This document shows positions 9,081 to 17,317 of a stretch of 64,000 nt of DNA, one piece after another. Under the pieces are notes generated by a model. The model had not been told where the DNA came from, did no database searches, and saw only the letters and a list, made by a program, of their open reading frames with translations. Position 1 is the stretch's first letter, and each line of letters opens with the position of its first letter. Made by a program: the position numbers and the translations under genes. Source of the DNA: Oscillospiraceae bacterium (GTDB lineage Bacteria > Bacillota > Clostridia > Oscillospirales > Ruminococcaceae); assembly GCA_009784825.1 (NCBI GenBank), contig WQXO01000006.1, forward strand, positions 1-64,000, given 5' to 3'.

Positions 9081-9869
9081 ATGTTCAACAAACAAATTAA
9101 AATAATTTATGTAGACGATGTCGCTTTTCAATTGGTATCGGTACAGGAAAGGCTGAAAGGGAGATACGAGGTCATTCCCGCAAAATCGGTAGCCAATATG
9201 TTTGAAATTCTCGAAACCCCGGTCATTCCGGATTTGATTCTGCTTGATATAAACATGCCGGATATTGACGGTTTTGAGGCAGTGGAAAGACTAAACGAAG
9301 ACCCGATTTACGGTTCGATTCCCGTTATCTTCATAAGCTCAAGCTTCGACAAGAATAACGTAAACAGGGGTCTGGGTCTCGGTGTAGTCGATTTTATCAG
9401 GAAACCCTTCTCTGATGCCGATTTGTTTGATTGTATCGAATACCAGCTTAACCCGTTGAAACGTGCTGAAATTAAACCGATTGTCCTCGCCGTTGATGAT
9501 GACCCCGGTACGTTAAAAGCCATCAACTTCTTATTGAAAGACAGGTATTTGACATACACGCTCAACGAATCCATTAAGCTGAAACAGCTACTCACTATGA
9601 TAACGCCCGACCTGTTTTTGTTGGATTGTATAATGCCTGATTTATGCGGGTTTGACCTTGTTGCAATTATTCGGGAGCATGCCGCACACAAAGAAACCCC
9701 GATTGTTTTTATGACAGCTGACGGAACGGCAGACAATATGTTCACTGCGGTAAGCTACGGTGCGAGCGATTTTATTATCAAACCGATTGAGGAAGCAATA
9801 CTGAGCGAGAAATTAGCACTGCATTTAAAACATTTTATTATCAGAAGGCGGTTAAGAAGCATAAAATAA
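9081..9869 (+). CDS. Double receiver-domain response regulator without output domain
   Basis: A 262-residue protein made of two CheY-like receivers in tandem. REC1 (about 5-120) has IYVDD, phosphoacceptor LLDINMPDIDG and the conserved lysine in FIRKP. REC2 (about 130-255) has LAVDDD, LLDCIMPDLCG and FIIKP. Both look competent for phosphorylation. No DNA-binding or enzymatic domain follows. It begins 17 bases after the hybrid kinase behind AAGGAGGG, so the two are co-transcribed and REC1 or REC2 is the probable target of the kinase's Hpt domain. It may act as a phosphate sink or by protein contacts. The partner assignment is inferred from position. Confidence 0.88.
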   Translation: MFNKQIKIIYVDDVAFQLVSVQERLKGRYEVIPAKSVANMFEILETPVIPDLILLDINMPDIDGFEAVERLNEDPIYGSIPVIFISSSFDKNNVNRGLGLGVVDFIRKPFSDADLFDCIEYQLNPLKRAEIKPIVLAVDDDPGTLKAINFLLKDRYLTYTLNESIKLKQLLTMITPDLFLLDCIMPDLCGFDLVAIIREHAAHKETPIVFMTADGTADNMFTAVSYGASDFIIKPIEEAILSEKLALHLKHFIIRRRLRSIK

Positions 9870-9880
9870 ATAACAAAAGG

Positions 9881-9905
9881 GCAGTTCACTATGAACTGCT
9901 CTTTC
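9881..9905. terminator. Bidirectional terminator between convergent genes
   Basis: GCAGTTCA (9881-9888) pairs with TGAACTGC (9892-9899) around CTA. It is followed by CTCTTTCTTATTT on the plus strand and preceded by AACAAAAG, so it can serve both the double-receiver gene and the converging protease operon. Confidence 0.8.
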
Positions 9906-9922
9906 TTATTTATTCTTAATTG

Positions 9923-10747
9923 TCATTTTTCCATCAGAACCATATCTGCTTCATTTAAAAATTCCAATATTCTGTCACTCGGCATAGCCATTGAGAAAAT
10001 AAACCAACCGAAAATATTTTCTCCCCCACCTAAATTAATGCCGACAATTTCCATATCCCGATTTAATAAAGCACCGCCACTGCTGCCGGACGATGTTCTC
10101 GCCGAATGTCGTATAACATTATACTGATTCTTACCTGCCTTATCGCCGAATTCAACCGGACTTCTGCTTGTAACTCTCCCCGTAGTTACAGCGACGCTAT
10201 TATTATAATTCTCCCACGGGTTTCCGAGAGCCGCCACAGAATCGTTGTATTCCGGCGGTTCACTTGCGATTGACAAAACTGTAAAATCAAACTCGGAAAC
10301 AAAGCTCAAAACCGCAAGGTCATACGCCCCATCATAATATTCAATAACCGCCTCGGGAAATTGTGCATAATAAGATGAGCTTCCGATAAAATCATTACCT
10401 TGAACATATACATTCCATATTGGTTGGTCATATCTCAAAACCAAAATCTTAGGATTATCGTATTCAATTGCGTGTAAAGCTGTTAAAACATAATACCTGT
10501 TTTCTTCTTTTTTGAAAATCACACCGCTGAAACCGGTTGAATACGATATTGATGTTACTTCTTCATTATGCACTTCTTCAGTTTCAACAACTAATAAAAC
10601 ACTTGCCGAAATCGCTTGATTGTTGACCGCTTCAATGAACTCCGAGTCCACACTGTAAATATCCGCAAATAATACTGCGGCATATCCTACCACTGTCACA
10701 GCGACTACACCGATAACGATTAAGGATATTTTTTTCTTTCTACTCAT
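9923..10747 (-). CDS. Membrane-anchored trypsin-like serine protease
   Basis: A 274-residue protein with an N-terminal membrane anchor (about residues 6-26, after MSRKKK) and an extracytoplasmic chymotrypsin-fold domain. The triad is visible: His in VLTALHAIE, Asp in GAYDLAVLSF and Ser in TSSGSSGGALLN. It resembles HtrA/DegP peptidases but lacks a PDZ domain, ending soon after the protease fold. The start at 10747 overlaps the permease stop codon by 8 bases, indicating translational coupling; a further upstream in-frame start would extend the overlap. As last gene of the ABC operon it may process the anchored CARDB-like protein or a substrate of the transporter. That role is inference. Confidence 0.85.
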   Translation of the reverse strand: MSRKKKISLIVIGVVAVTVVGYAAVLFADIYSVDSEFIEAVNNQAISASVLLVVETEEVHNEEVTSISYSTGFSGVIFKKEENRYYVLTALHAIEYDNPKILVLRYDQPIWNVYVQGNDFIGSSSYYAQFPEAVIEYYDGAYDLAVLSFVSEFDFTVLSIASEPPEYNDSVAALGNPWENYNNSVAVTTGRVTSRSPVEFGDKAGKNQYNVIRHSARTSSGSSGGALLNRDMEIVGINLGGGENIFGWFIFSMAMPSDRILEFLNEADMVLMEK

Positions 10748-12155
10748 GTGAAATCGCCGCCAACGCACTGATTTTCACGCTTCTGTGAGCGGGGTACAAC
10801 CCTGCCACAACGCCGACTGCCATCGCAATTCCTAATGCCATTAATGCAAGCCACGGCGGAATAACCGATATTCGGATTGCCTCACTGCCTCCTCCACCCA
10901 TCAACCCCATGAACAGCGTCCCTAAGAAATTGTTAATAATAAACGAAAGACCAAGGCTGAGTATTATCCCCGCAACTCCTCCCAAGAACCCGATTGCCGC
11001 CGCCTCCCCGAGGAACATAATGCGGATTTTCCCGACATCACAACCGAGAACCTTCATAATCCCTATTTCCTTAGTTCTCTCGACAATCGCCATAATCATG
11101 GTATTTGTAATATTCATCGCCGCAACGAACAACGACACTGCCGCCAACGCTGCCAACAGCAATTGAATTATCATAATCTGCTGTCTCATATTCTCACGCA
11201 TTTCATTCGCTGACCAAGTTTGATACCCCATCGCCTTTAATTCATCTTCAACAGCAACTACATTGTCCATATCATTCACACGAATTCTTACGTTGTTATA
11301 AACACCGTCAAACTCGGCATATTGATTATCGGGATTAAGCTCGTTATACGCTTCGATTAAACCTTTTATGTAAGAAATATCAATGAATATACCTCTTACC
11401 GTCTCATAGAATGACCAGCTCCCCTCAATAACCCCCACGACATTTAACTGCTCGTTATAATCCATGTGAGGTGCAGTGGGTGAATCGATTACCGAATAAT
11501 CCGGCCGCCATGTATTATAATCCATCGTCAACGGAATAATATACCATTCATCACCCATATGGTCAACGGGAAAACTCAACAGCTCCCATGTATCCCAATC
11601 CCGTTCAGCGTATTCATACTGATAGTTGCCCCATTGGTCGATACCCTCTTCAAAAAGAATAACATATTCTCCAACCTCACTCCCGAAAAGCACGGTAGTG
11701 TTAGGCTCACCCGGTTGCTTGAACCGTCCTTCCTTCAGCTTAAACCCGAAATTTTCCAACTCGTCCATATACACACCCACTAACGGTGTCCATTGTAGTG
11801 CTTTACCGTTGGTGTTATAAACAGCAATCTGCTCCCCCACATAAAAGTTAGTGTAAACCGGCATAACAGAGGTGACATTTTTCAACGCCTTAAATTCCTT
11901 TATTACATCATCAGTAATATCAGCAACCTCGCCGCCTTGGTCAGTCCTGCCACCGTAATTGTACACCTCAATCATGGTCAAGTCTGCCCACTCCTCAATC
12001 ATCTTTGTCATTTCCCTGTCCATACCGATACCAAGCGACATCATAACAATGATGGCACTCGTACCGATTAGAACGCCCGAAACCGTCAGAGTGGTTCGCA
12101 GCTTACGTTTAGTAAGATTACGAAGACAGGTTCTTATTATATCAAATGCTCTCAT
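10740..12155 (-). CDS. ABC transporter permease, MacB/FtsX type
   Basis: This 471-residue protein starts with the signature of the MacB/LolCE permeases (RKLRTTLTVSGVLIGTSAI as first membrane helix, about residues 17-45). A large extracytoplasmic domain covers about residues 50-325, and three membrane helices close the protein (FtsX domain, NTMIMAIVERTKEIGIMKVLG). MacB-type systems do not import solutes; they use ATP to drive mechanical work on periplasmic or surface partners, export peptides or extract lipids. The gene overlaps the upstream CARDB gene by 4 bases (ATGA) and the downstream protease by 8. The ATPase partner is the first gene of the operon. Confidence 0.9.
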   Translation of the reverse strand: MRAFDIIRTCLRNLTKRKLRTTLTVSGVLIGTSAIIVMMSLGIGMDREMTKMIEEWADLTMIEVYNYGGRTDQGGEVADITDDVIKEFKALKNVTSVMPVYTNFYVGEQIAVYNTNGKALQWTPLVGVYMDELENFGFKLKEGRFKQPGEPNTTVLFGSEVGEYVILFEEGIDQWGNYQYEYAERDWDTWELLSFPVDHMGDEWYIIPLTMDYNTWRPDYSVIDSPTAPHMDYNEQLNVVGVIEGSWSFYETVRGIFIDISYIKGLIEAYNELNPDNQYAEFDGVYNNVRIRVNDMDNVVAVEDELKAMGYQTWSANEMRENMRQQIMIIQLLLAALAAVSLFVAAMNITNTMIMAIVERTKEIGIMKVLGCDVGKIRIMFLGEAAAIGFLGGVAGIILSLGLSFIINNFLGTLFMGLMGGGGSEAIRISVIPPWLALMALGIAMAVGVVAGLYPAHRSVKISALAAISHE

Positions 12156-14245
12156 TGATTAACTTCTTCTTTCTCCGGAAAAGGAACAGGTGCAGCCGGT
12201 GTCGGTCTTTCCATCTTCAACTGCGAAAGGAAGTAGTCTATATCATCATCTTCCCCTCTCTTTTTCTTCTTTTTGGTAACAACAACGATTACCACAACAA
12301 TTCCGCCAACCAAGAGTAATATCCCGCCGATTATCCCGATAATAACGAATATTCCACCCCTCGCCGAAGGCTCGTCCCAAGGATAATAATCGTCACCCGG
12401 ATAATAATCATCTCCCGGCCAATAATCGCCCCAGTTTTCAATATATAACGTCGCCTGCGAAACCAATTGCGTCTCGAACATCTGCATTTCATCATTTTCA
12501 TAAGTAATCACAATGATTAAATCCATCATGTCCATACCGTCCTGAGAGAACACATACGCATCTCTGAACCGTACCCGCTCTTTTTCAAGACCCGGTGCAA
12601 TATTGCCGATATATGTTTCCTTAAATATATTCCCGTATATATCAGTGAGAATTGCGTTGACGTTCTTCATTTCTATAGAGCCGTTATTAATCACAGAAAA
12701 CTCAATGGTCGCCATATTGTTATAAATCCAGTCATGCCCTGTAACATTAGTTATAGTCACACGATAATCAATGACCTTCATCTCAAAATCCTGACTGATG
12801 AAAGAAAGTGAATCATCGGCGTTAGTGGCAACCACATGGAACGTCAGATTATAAGTATCAACAACATCATACTTTAATTGAATTTGACCCGTTTTTAATT
12901 CGCTTGCGAAAAAATTCCCGACATACTGCCTTGCCACTTCTGTGCCGTTTGAATCGGTGACATACACCTCAACGAAATAGGCGTTGCCTTTACTCGCATT
13001 GACCAACTCGAAAGGAATAGCAGTTCTCACACCGGAGTAAATCTGCGGCGGAGCATCAATGCTTTGAATTCTGATAGAGGAGGGGTTCTTTGCTTCGGGG
13101 TCGTCCGGTAATAATTCATCTGCAGAAACCACCCGAACGGTTACGCTTTTTCTGATTGACTGTGCCTTATTATCCTTATCGGTATATGTAAGCAACACAC
13201 TCAAGGTATATGTTCCCAAATTCTGGAAACCGGGTATTTCTATAACTACAGGTTCAGCAGAACCTGCCGCCACACCGCCGAAAACGGCAGTCTTACCCAA
13301 TTCTCTCCCGGAGGAATCCTGCACAGCTACATAAACATTGCTTATTCCGTGTATGCTTTCATTGAACACAGCACAGCTAACCATGATTTCCTGCCCTTTA
13401 AGGACTTCGGCACTGCTGACCTTCACATTCTCAAACTTCACAATTCCCGATGTTCCGACAGGTGCTTCGGGTTCTTTCGCTTTTACTTGAATTGTGGTGT
13501 TCTTGCTTAATGAACGAGTGACACCGCCTTCCTCTTTGTATGTAAAGGTAACATTAACTCTGCGGTTGCCGGTGGTGTTTATCCCTTTAACTACAGGTAG
13601 GGTGAATTGTACCGGATTACTCAATCCGAAAGTAGGTCCTATATACTGGCGTGCAAGCTCAGTTCCCGCACTGTCGGTTGCCACTATTACCGCTTCAGTG
13701 AAACGCTTATCCGTAAGATTAAAAACATCAGCATACACCTCAAACGCTTCACCCTGCACCACCTCATAAACATTTGTTCTCACATTTTCGAGAACAGGTG
13801 CAGGAAGAGGAGTTGTCGGAGGTGTGGACGTGTCGGGAGGAGCAGCAACACTTATTACAGTTGTGAAGGTTCTTAAAGTTTTCGCACCCGCATTATCCGC
13901 TTCCACCGTATACACAATGTTATAATCTCCCATAGCACCAACCGGTATACGGAAAGTAAAGGTTTGCGGATTACCGAGAATATCCTCACCGATAATATTG
14001 CTTCCCGCAATCATAGTCAAGCCATCATATTTAAAATCTTTTACAATGATTTCATCTGCAGAACTGCCCGAGGCAACCCCGATATTCATGGTGAAACTGA
14101 AATTCGTTCCGCCACCGCCTACAAAAGCTGATGTGCTGTTGTTTACTAAAGTCGGTGCAGCCGCTGAAGCTGTTATTCCCAAAGCATTCATCACCCCGAA
14201 CGCCATTGCAACTGTAAGTATAATTGATAAAACTCTCTTTTTCAT
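12152..14245 (-). CDS. Secreted, membrane-anchored protein with CARDB/Ig-like repeats
   Basis: A 697-residue surface protein. A signal peptide (MKKRVLSIILTVAMAF..., cleavage near ASA at 27-29) is followed by a series of beta-sandwich repeats resembling CARDB domains. Each contains a phrase like TDSAGTELARQYIGPTFGLS or TDSNGTEVARQYVGNFFAS, and at least four units can be seen between residues 30 and 590. A Tyr/Asp-rich linker (GDDYYPGDDYYPWDE) leads to a C-terminal helix (about 627-652) and a basic-acidic cytoplasmic tail. The outside portion probably binds protein or carbohydrate. It lies between the ATPase and permease genes with 4-base overlaps on both sides, so it is probably a structural partner of that transporter. 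Confidence 0.8.
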   Translation of the reverse strand: MKKRVLSIILTVAMAFGVMNALGITASAAAPTLVNNSTSAFVGGGGTNFSFTMNIGVASGSSADEIIVKDFKYDGLTMIAGSNIIGEDILGNPQTFTFRIPVGAMGDYNIVYTVEADNAGAKTLRTFTTVISVAAPPDTSTPPTTPLPAPVLENVRTNVYEVVQGEAFEVYADVFNLTDKRFTEAVIVATDSAGTELARQYIGPTFGLSNPVQFTLPVVKGINTTGNRRVNVTFTYKEEGGVTRSLSKNTTIQVKAKEPEAPVGTSGIVKFENVKVSSAEVLKGQEIMVSCAVFNESIHGISNVYVAVQDSSGRELGKTAVFGGVAAGSAEPVVIEIPGFQNLGTYTLSVLLTYTDKDNKAQSIRKSVTVRVVSADELLPDDPEAKNPSSIRIQSIDAPPQIYSGVRTAIPFELVNASKGNAYFVEVYVTDSNGTEVARQYVGNFFASELKTGQIQLKYDVVDTYNLTFHVVATNADDSLSFISQDFEMKVIDYRVTITNVTGHDWIYNNMATIEFSVINNGSIEMKNVNAILTDIYGNIFKETYIGNIAPGLEKERVRFRDAYVFSQDGMDMMDLIIVITYENDEMQMFETQLVSQATLYIENWGDYWPGDDYYPGDDYYPWDEPSARGGIFVIIGIIGGILLLVGGIVVVIVVVTKKKKKRGEDDDIDYFLSQLKMERPTPAAPVPFPEKEEVNQ

Positions 14246-14961
14246 GTTAAAACCCTCTCCTGTTTAATTTCTACATTTTTTCTTTCGTCGGAAACGATAT
14301 ACCCGTCATATAACCGAATTGTCCTATCCGCATAAGCGGCAATGTCCTTATCGTGAGTTACAAGAATAAGCGTCTGATTATTCCTGCGGCACATTTCCAC
14401 CATAAGCTCCATTACCTCAATGGTGGTTTTAGAATCTAAGTTTCCGGTAGGCTCGTCCGCAAAAACGATTTTGGGACGGGCGGCGAAAGCCCTTGCAATT
14501 CCCACCCTCTGCTGCTGACCTCCCGACATTTGGGTGGGCTTATGCCTTACCCGCTTCGCAAGCCCCACCATAGCCAACATAAGAAAAGCGATTTTCTCCC
14601 GCTTTTTCTTACGAACCCCACGGAACATCAAAGGCATGGCAACATTTTCCAAAGCAGTAATGCCGTATAACAGGTTATACGATTGAAATATAAACCCTAC
14701 ATTCTTCTGACGAAACTTAGTTACCTTAACCTCATTCATCTTTTCAATATGCTGCCCCCCGATAACTATTTCACCACGGGTGGGTTTTTCTAACCCCGCA
14801 AGCATATTCAATAAGGTTGACTTACCGCACCCGGACGTACCGAGGATACAGCAGATTTCCCCCTGCTCAACATCAAAAGTAAGGTCGTTTAACGCAACAA
14901 CCTTCTCCGAGCCGACCTTATAAATCTTTATGAGATTCTTTACAGAAATCATCGTCCCCAT
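14242..14961 (-). CDS. ABC transporter ATP-binding protein, LolD/MacB type
   Basis: A 239-residue ATPase with all expected motifs: Walker A GTSGCGKST (about 40-48), Q-loop NVGFIFQSYNLL, ABC signature MSGGQQQRVGIARA, Walker B IVFADEPTGNLDS and switch histidine ILVTHDKD. It belongs to the branch that energises FtsX/MacB-type permeases. AAGGAAAGGG precedes the ATG at 14961. It is the first gene of a four-gene operon that overlaps by 4 bases at each of its first two junctions. Upstream are a consensus promoter (15009-15037) and a palindromic operator (14984-15006). Confidence 0.93.
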   Translation of the reverse strand: MGTMISVKNLIKIYKVGSEKVVALNDLTFDVEQGEICCILGTSGCGKSTLLNMLAGLEKPTRGEIVIGGQHIEKMNEVKVTKFRQKNVGFIFQSYNLLYGITALENVAMPLMFRGVRKKKREKIAFLMLAMVGLAKRVRHKPTQMSGGQQQRVGIARAFAARPKIVFADEPTGNLDSKTTIEVMELMVEMCRRNNQTLILVTHDKDIAAYADRTIRLYDGYIVSDERKNVEIKQERVLT

Positions 14962-14983
14962 AAGTTTATCCCTTTCCTTTAAT

Positions 14984-15006
14984 CTGTATTACATGAACTA
15001 ATACAG
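14984..15006 (-). promoter_or_regulatory. Palindromic operator of the ABC-protease operon
   Basis: CTGTATTA and TAATACAG form a perfect 8-bp inverted repeat with a 7-base centre, placed over the expected transcription start. The TGTATTA/TAATACA arms resemble operators of YtrA-type GntR regulators, which control ABC operons in Firmicutes. No such regulator is encoded in the window. Confidence 0.6.
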
Positions 15007-15008
15007 TT

Positions 15009-15037
15009 ATTATACACCATGATTTTTCATTTGTCAA
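15009..15037 (-). promoter_or_regulatory. Consensus sigma-A promoter of the ABC-protease operon
   Basis: On the minus strand TTGACA (15032-15037), 17-base spacer, TATAAT (15009-15014): a perfect match. The operator at 14984-15006 begins three bases downstream, so a bound repressor would cover the start site. Confidence 0.85.
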
Positions 15038-15115
15038 TACCAAAAATAAAAAATTTTTCCCCTATAATATAACACGCCTTATAGAGGGAAAAAGTTTCAC
15101 ATTTTCAAAAAATAT

Positions 15116-16069
15116 TTATTTGATAATCCTTATTTCACACTCCAAAGGGATTCCGGTTTTGTTGAAAACCTCGTCTTTCACGTATTTAATCAGCTCCGTC
15201 ACATCGGAAAAAGTGGCACGGTCACGGTTAATAACAAAACCACAGTGCTTCTCGCTGACCTGTGCTCCACCCACAGAATAACCTCTCAGCCCGCTGTCAT
15301 CGATTAACTTAGCGGCAAAGTACCCCTCAGGACGCTTAAACGTACTCCCCCCGCTCGGGAATTCCAGAGGCTGTTTCTCACGGCGAGCCGCCATAACCTC
15401 GTCCATTCTCGCTTTAATCGCCATTGGCTCACCCTTTTCGAGGCGAAACAATACATGCGTAATCACCCAATCGTTCTCGCAGAACACGCTATGTCGATAC
15501 GACAGGCTCATTTCGGGTAATTTCATTTTTAGTTTATCGCAGTTTTCATTTAAGTAAGAGCAACCCCTCACAACGTCCTTGATTTCGCCGCCATAAGCAC
15601 CTGCGTTCATATATAACGCACCACCTGCAGTCCCGGGAATCCCGTAAGCGAACTCCAACCCCGTCAGCGAATTTTCCAATGCGGCGTTACATATATCGGA
15701 TAACTTCGCCCCCGCCTGACAGCTAATATACTCATTCTCTACCACAATTTTACCGAAGTCGTTCCCGAACAACAAAACCAACCCCGACAACCCGTCATCG
15801 CTGATTAACACATTACTGCCGTTCCCAAGAATATACCTCGTTACATTATTGTCCCGACAATACTGCAAAAGCTCCGCAAGCAGCTCGGTTTTATTAATTT
15901 TTACTATATTACATTTCCCGCCAATGCGAAAAGACGTATACGGAGCAACAGGCACGCCCTCCATAAACGTCGCACCGTATTTCCCACATATCGCCTTAAT
16001 CCCATTAACGTCGATTGGCGGGCGAACACAGTTCGCCCCTACGTTCATTATTAATTGTTCATTATTCAC
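15116..16069 (-). CDS. murB: UDP-N-acetylenolpyruvoylglucosamine reductase
   Basis: MurB reduces the enolpyruvyl group of UDP-GlcNAc-enolpyruvate with NADPH and FAD, giving UDP-MurNAc for peptidoglycan. Visible motifs: TSFRIGGKC (FAD-binding start), ILGNGSNVLISD, GIPGTAGGALYMNAGAYGGEI, PEMSLSYRHSVF, FPSGGSTFKRP (catalytic Ser region) and SEKHCGFVIN. It is a short, type-II-like MurB. The start is uncertain: the only long in-frame choice is GTG at 16069, with a poor ribosome binding site. Its first 20 or so codons are derived from a repeat (AATAATGAA units plus a GTAGGGGCG palindrome). Family-like sequence begins near VNGIKAICGKYG. The stop of hprK is only 6 bases away. Confidence 0.93.
   Translation of the reverse strand: MNNEQLIMNVGANCVRPPIDVNGIKAICGKYGATFMEGVPVAPYTSFRIGGKCNIVKINKTELLAELLQYCRDNNVTRYILGNGSNVLISDDGLSGLVLLFGNDFGKIVVENEYISCQAGAKLSDICNAALENSLTGLEFAYGIPGTAGGALYMNAGAYGGEIKDVVRGCSYLNENCDKLKMKLPEMSLSYRHSVFCENDWVITHVLFRLEKGEPMAIKARMDEVMAARREKQPLEFPSGGSTFKRPEGYFAAKLIDDSGLRGYSVGGAQVSEKHCGFVINRDRATFSDVTELIKYVKDEVFNKTGIPLECEIRIIK
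16019..16042. repeat. GTAGGGGCG palindromic element at the 5' end of murB
   Basis: GGGCGAAC (16020-16027) and GTTCGCCC (16031-16038) form a perfect 8-bp stem with a 3-base loop, followed by CTAC. In murB orientation it reads GTAGGGGCGAACTGTGTTCG and is preceded by AATAATGAA-like short repeats. If the GTG at 16069 is used it is translated as VGANCVRP. Confidence 0.75.
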
Positions 16070-16075
16070 TATTAA

Positions 16076-17032
16076 TTATTTTTCTCCCCAGTCCGTAACA
16101 GTATTCGCCCCCTCCATATTCAGCCCTAACTGGTCAAGGAGGTCTTGTGCCGCATTATAACCCATCTTCTTCTGGCGGTTATTCATTGCCGCCACTTCTA
16201 ATATTACCGCAAGGTTTCGCCCCGGCTTAACCGGAATGGTCAAATGCGGTACCTTCACCCCGAGAATAGACATATAGTGGTTATCCACACCCATTCTGTC
16301 ATATATCTTTTCGGGATTCCACTGCTCAAGCTCAACCACCATATTAATTTTCTCAGACAGCTTAACCGCTCCCATACCGAACAACTGCCGTGCGTTAATA
16401 ATCCCGATACCCCTCAATTCAAGGAAGTGGCGTATATTATCGGGAGAACTGCCCACTAAAGTAATATTCGAGGTCTTGCGAATTTCCACTGCATCGTCAG
16501 CAACAAGCCTATGCCCCCGCTTAACTAACTCAATCGCCGTCTCACTTTTACCGACACCGCTCTCCCCTAATATTAACATTCCCTCACCGTACACCTCGAT
16601 AAGTACGCCGTGCCGTGTTATGCGGGGAGCCAACTTAATATTGAGGAACGCAATCAGCTTGGACATAAACGCCGACGTGCTTTCACGACTGCTCAACACC
16701 GGAACGTCATACTTGTGTGCCATCTCAAGCAGCTCAGGGAACGGCGGAATCTCCCTTGCCAAAATAACAGCAGGCGGCTTAGTCGAAAACAGCTTATCGA
16801 AAATCTGTGTTTTCTCTTCTTGAGAAAAATGCTCAAGATACGCAATTTCCGCCTTTCCTACTATCTGTATGCGAGTGTTATCGAAGTATTCATAAAACCC
16901 CGCAATCTGAAGCCCCGGGCGGTTTATATCATTGTTATAAATGAAAATCTCAGACGGGTCAACAGGACAATAAAGTGCCTCCAACTCGTATTCTTTCATT
17001 ATCACATCAAGCGTAACGCTGAATTCTGCCAT
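16076..17032 (-). CDS. hprK: HPr kinase/phosphorylase
   Basis: This 318-residue enzyme phosphorylates and dephosphorylates HPr on Ser46, the key switch of carbon catabolite repression in Firmicutes. The N-terminal domain (1-130) is typical. The Walker A P-loop is GESGVGKSE near residue 155, followed by DDAVEI and the HprK signature LELRGIGIINARQLFG. The start at 17032 (MAEFSV) has GGAAGG upstream; an in-frame ATG at 17095 adds a non-homologous 21-residue stretch and is rejected. It is transcribed with murB. Length and motifs are complete. Confidence 0.95.
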   Translation of the reverse strand: MAEFSVTLDVIMKEYELEALYCPVDPSEIFIYNNDINRPGLQIAGFYEYFDNTRIQIVGKAEIAYLEHFSQEEKTQIFDKLFSTKPPAVILAREIPPFPELLEMAHKYDVPVLSSRESTSAFMSKLIAFLNIKLAPRITRHGVLIEVYGEGMLILGESGVGKSETAIELVKRGHRLVADDAVEIRKTSNITLVGSSPDNIRHFLELRGIGIINARQLFGMGAVKLSEKINMVVELEQWNPEKIYDRMGVDNHYMSILGVKVPHLTIPVKPGRNLAVILEVAAMNNRQKKMGYNAAQDLLDQLGLNMEGANTVTDWGEK

Positions 17033-17111
17033 ATTTTTCCTTCCCTTCATTTGTATAATCCAGTTTATTATACTACATAAAAAAGAATAAAGCAATATTT
17101 TTTACAAAGTG

Positions 17112-17140
17112 TTGACAGTTTTATTTTTTTATGATATAAT
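17112..17140 (+). promoter_or_regulatory. Consensus promoter of tRNA-Thr
   Basis: TTGACA (17112-17117), a 17-base spacer and TATAAT (17135-17140): perfect hexamers and spacing, ending 33 bases before the tRNA. Confidence 0.85.
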
Positions 17141-17173
17141 TCGTAAAGTATTTTTATGCTATATAATATTTTT

Positions 17174-17246
17174 GCTTCTGTAGCTCAGTCGGCAGAGCGC
17201 GTCCTTGGTAAGGACGAGGTAACCGGTTCGACCCCGGTCAGAAGCT
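17174..17246 (+). tRNA. trnT: tRNA-Thr (anticodon GGU)
   Basis: A complete 73-base cloverleaf: acceptor GCTTCTG pairs with CAGAAGC (17239-17245) with T as discriminator. The D arm contains TAGCTCAGTCGGCAGAGC. The anticodon stem CGTCC/GGACG encloses loop TTGGTAA, giving anticodon GGT, which reads ACC/ACU. The T arm is ACCGG-TTCGACC-CCGGT. No CCA is encoded. It is a single-tRNA transcript with its own promoter and terminator. Confidence 0.95.
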
Positions 17247-17258
17247 CGCATAACCACA

Positions 17259-17293
17259 AAGACAGCCTCATTCTCTAATGAAGCTGTCTTTTC
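17259..17293 (+). terminator. Terminator after tRNA-Thr
   Basis: AAGACAGC (17259-17266) pairs with GCTGTCTT (17283-17290), with an inner TCATT/AATGA extension, followed by TTTCTT. The complement may also serve the converging secreted-protein gene ending at 17318. Confidence 0.85.
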
Positions 17294-17317
17294 TTAATTT
17301 AAATAACTGTTACTCTC

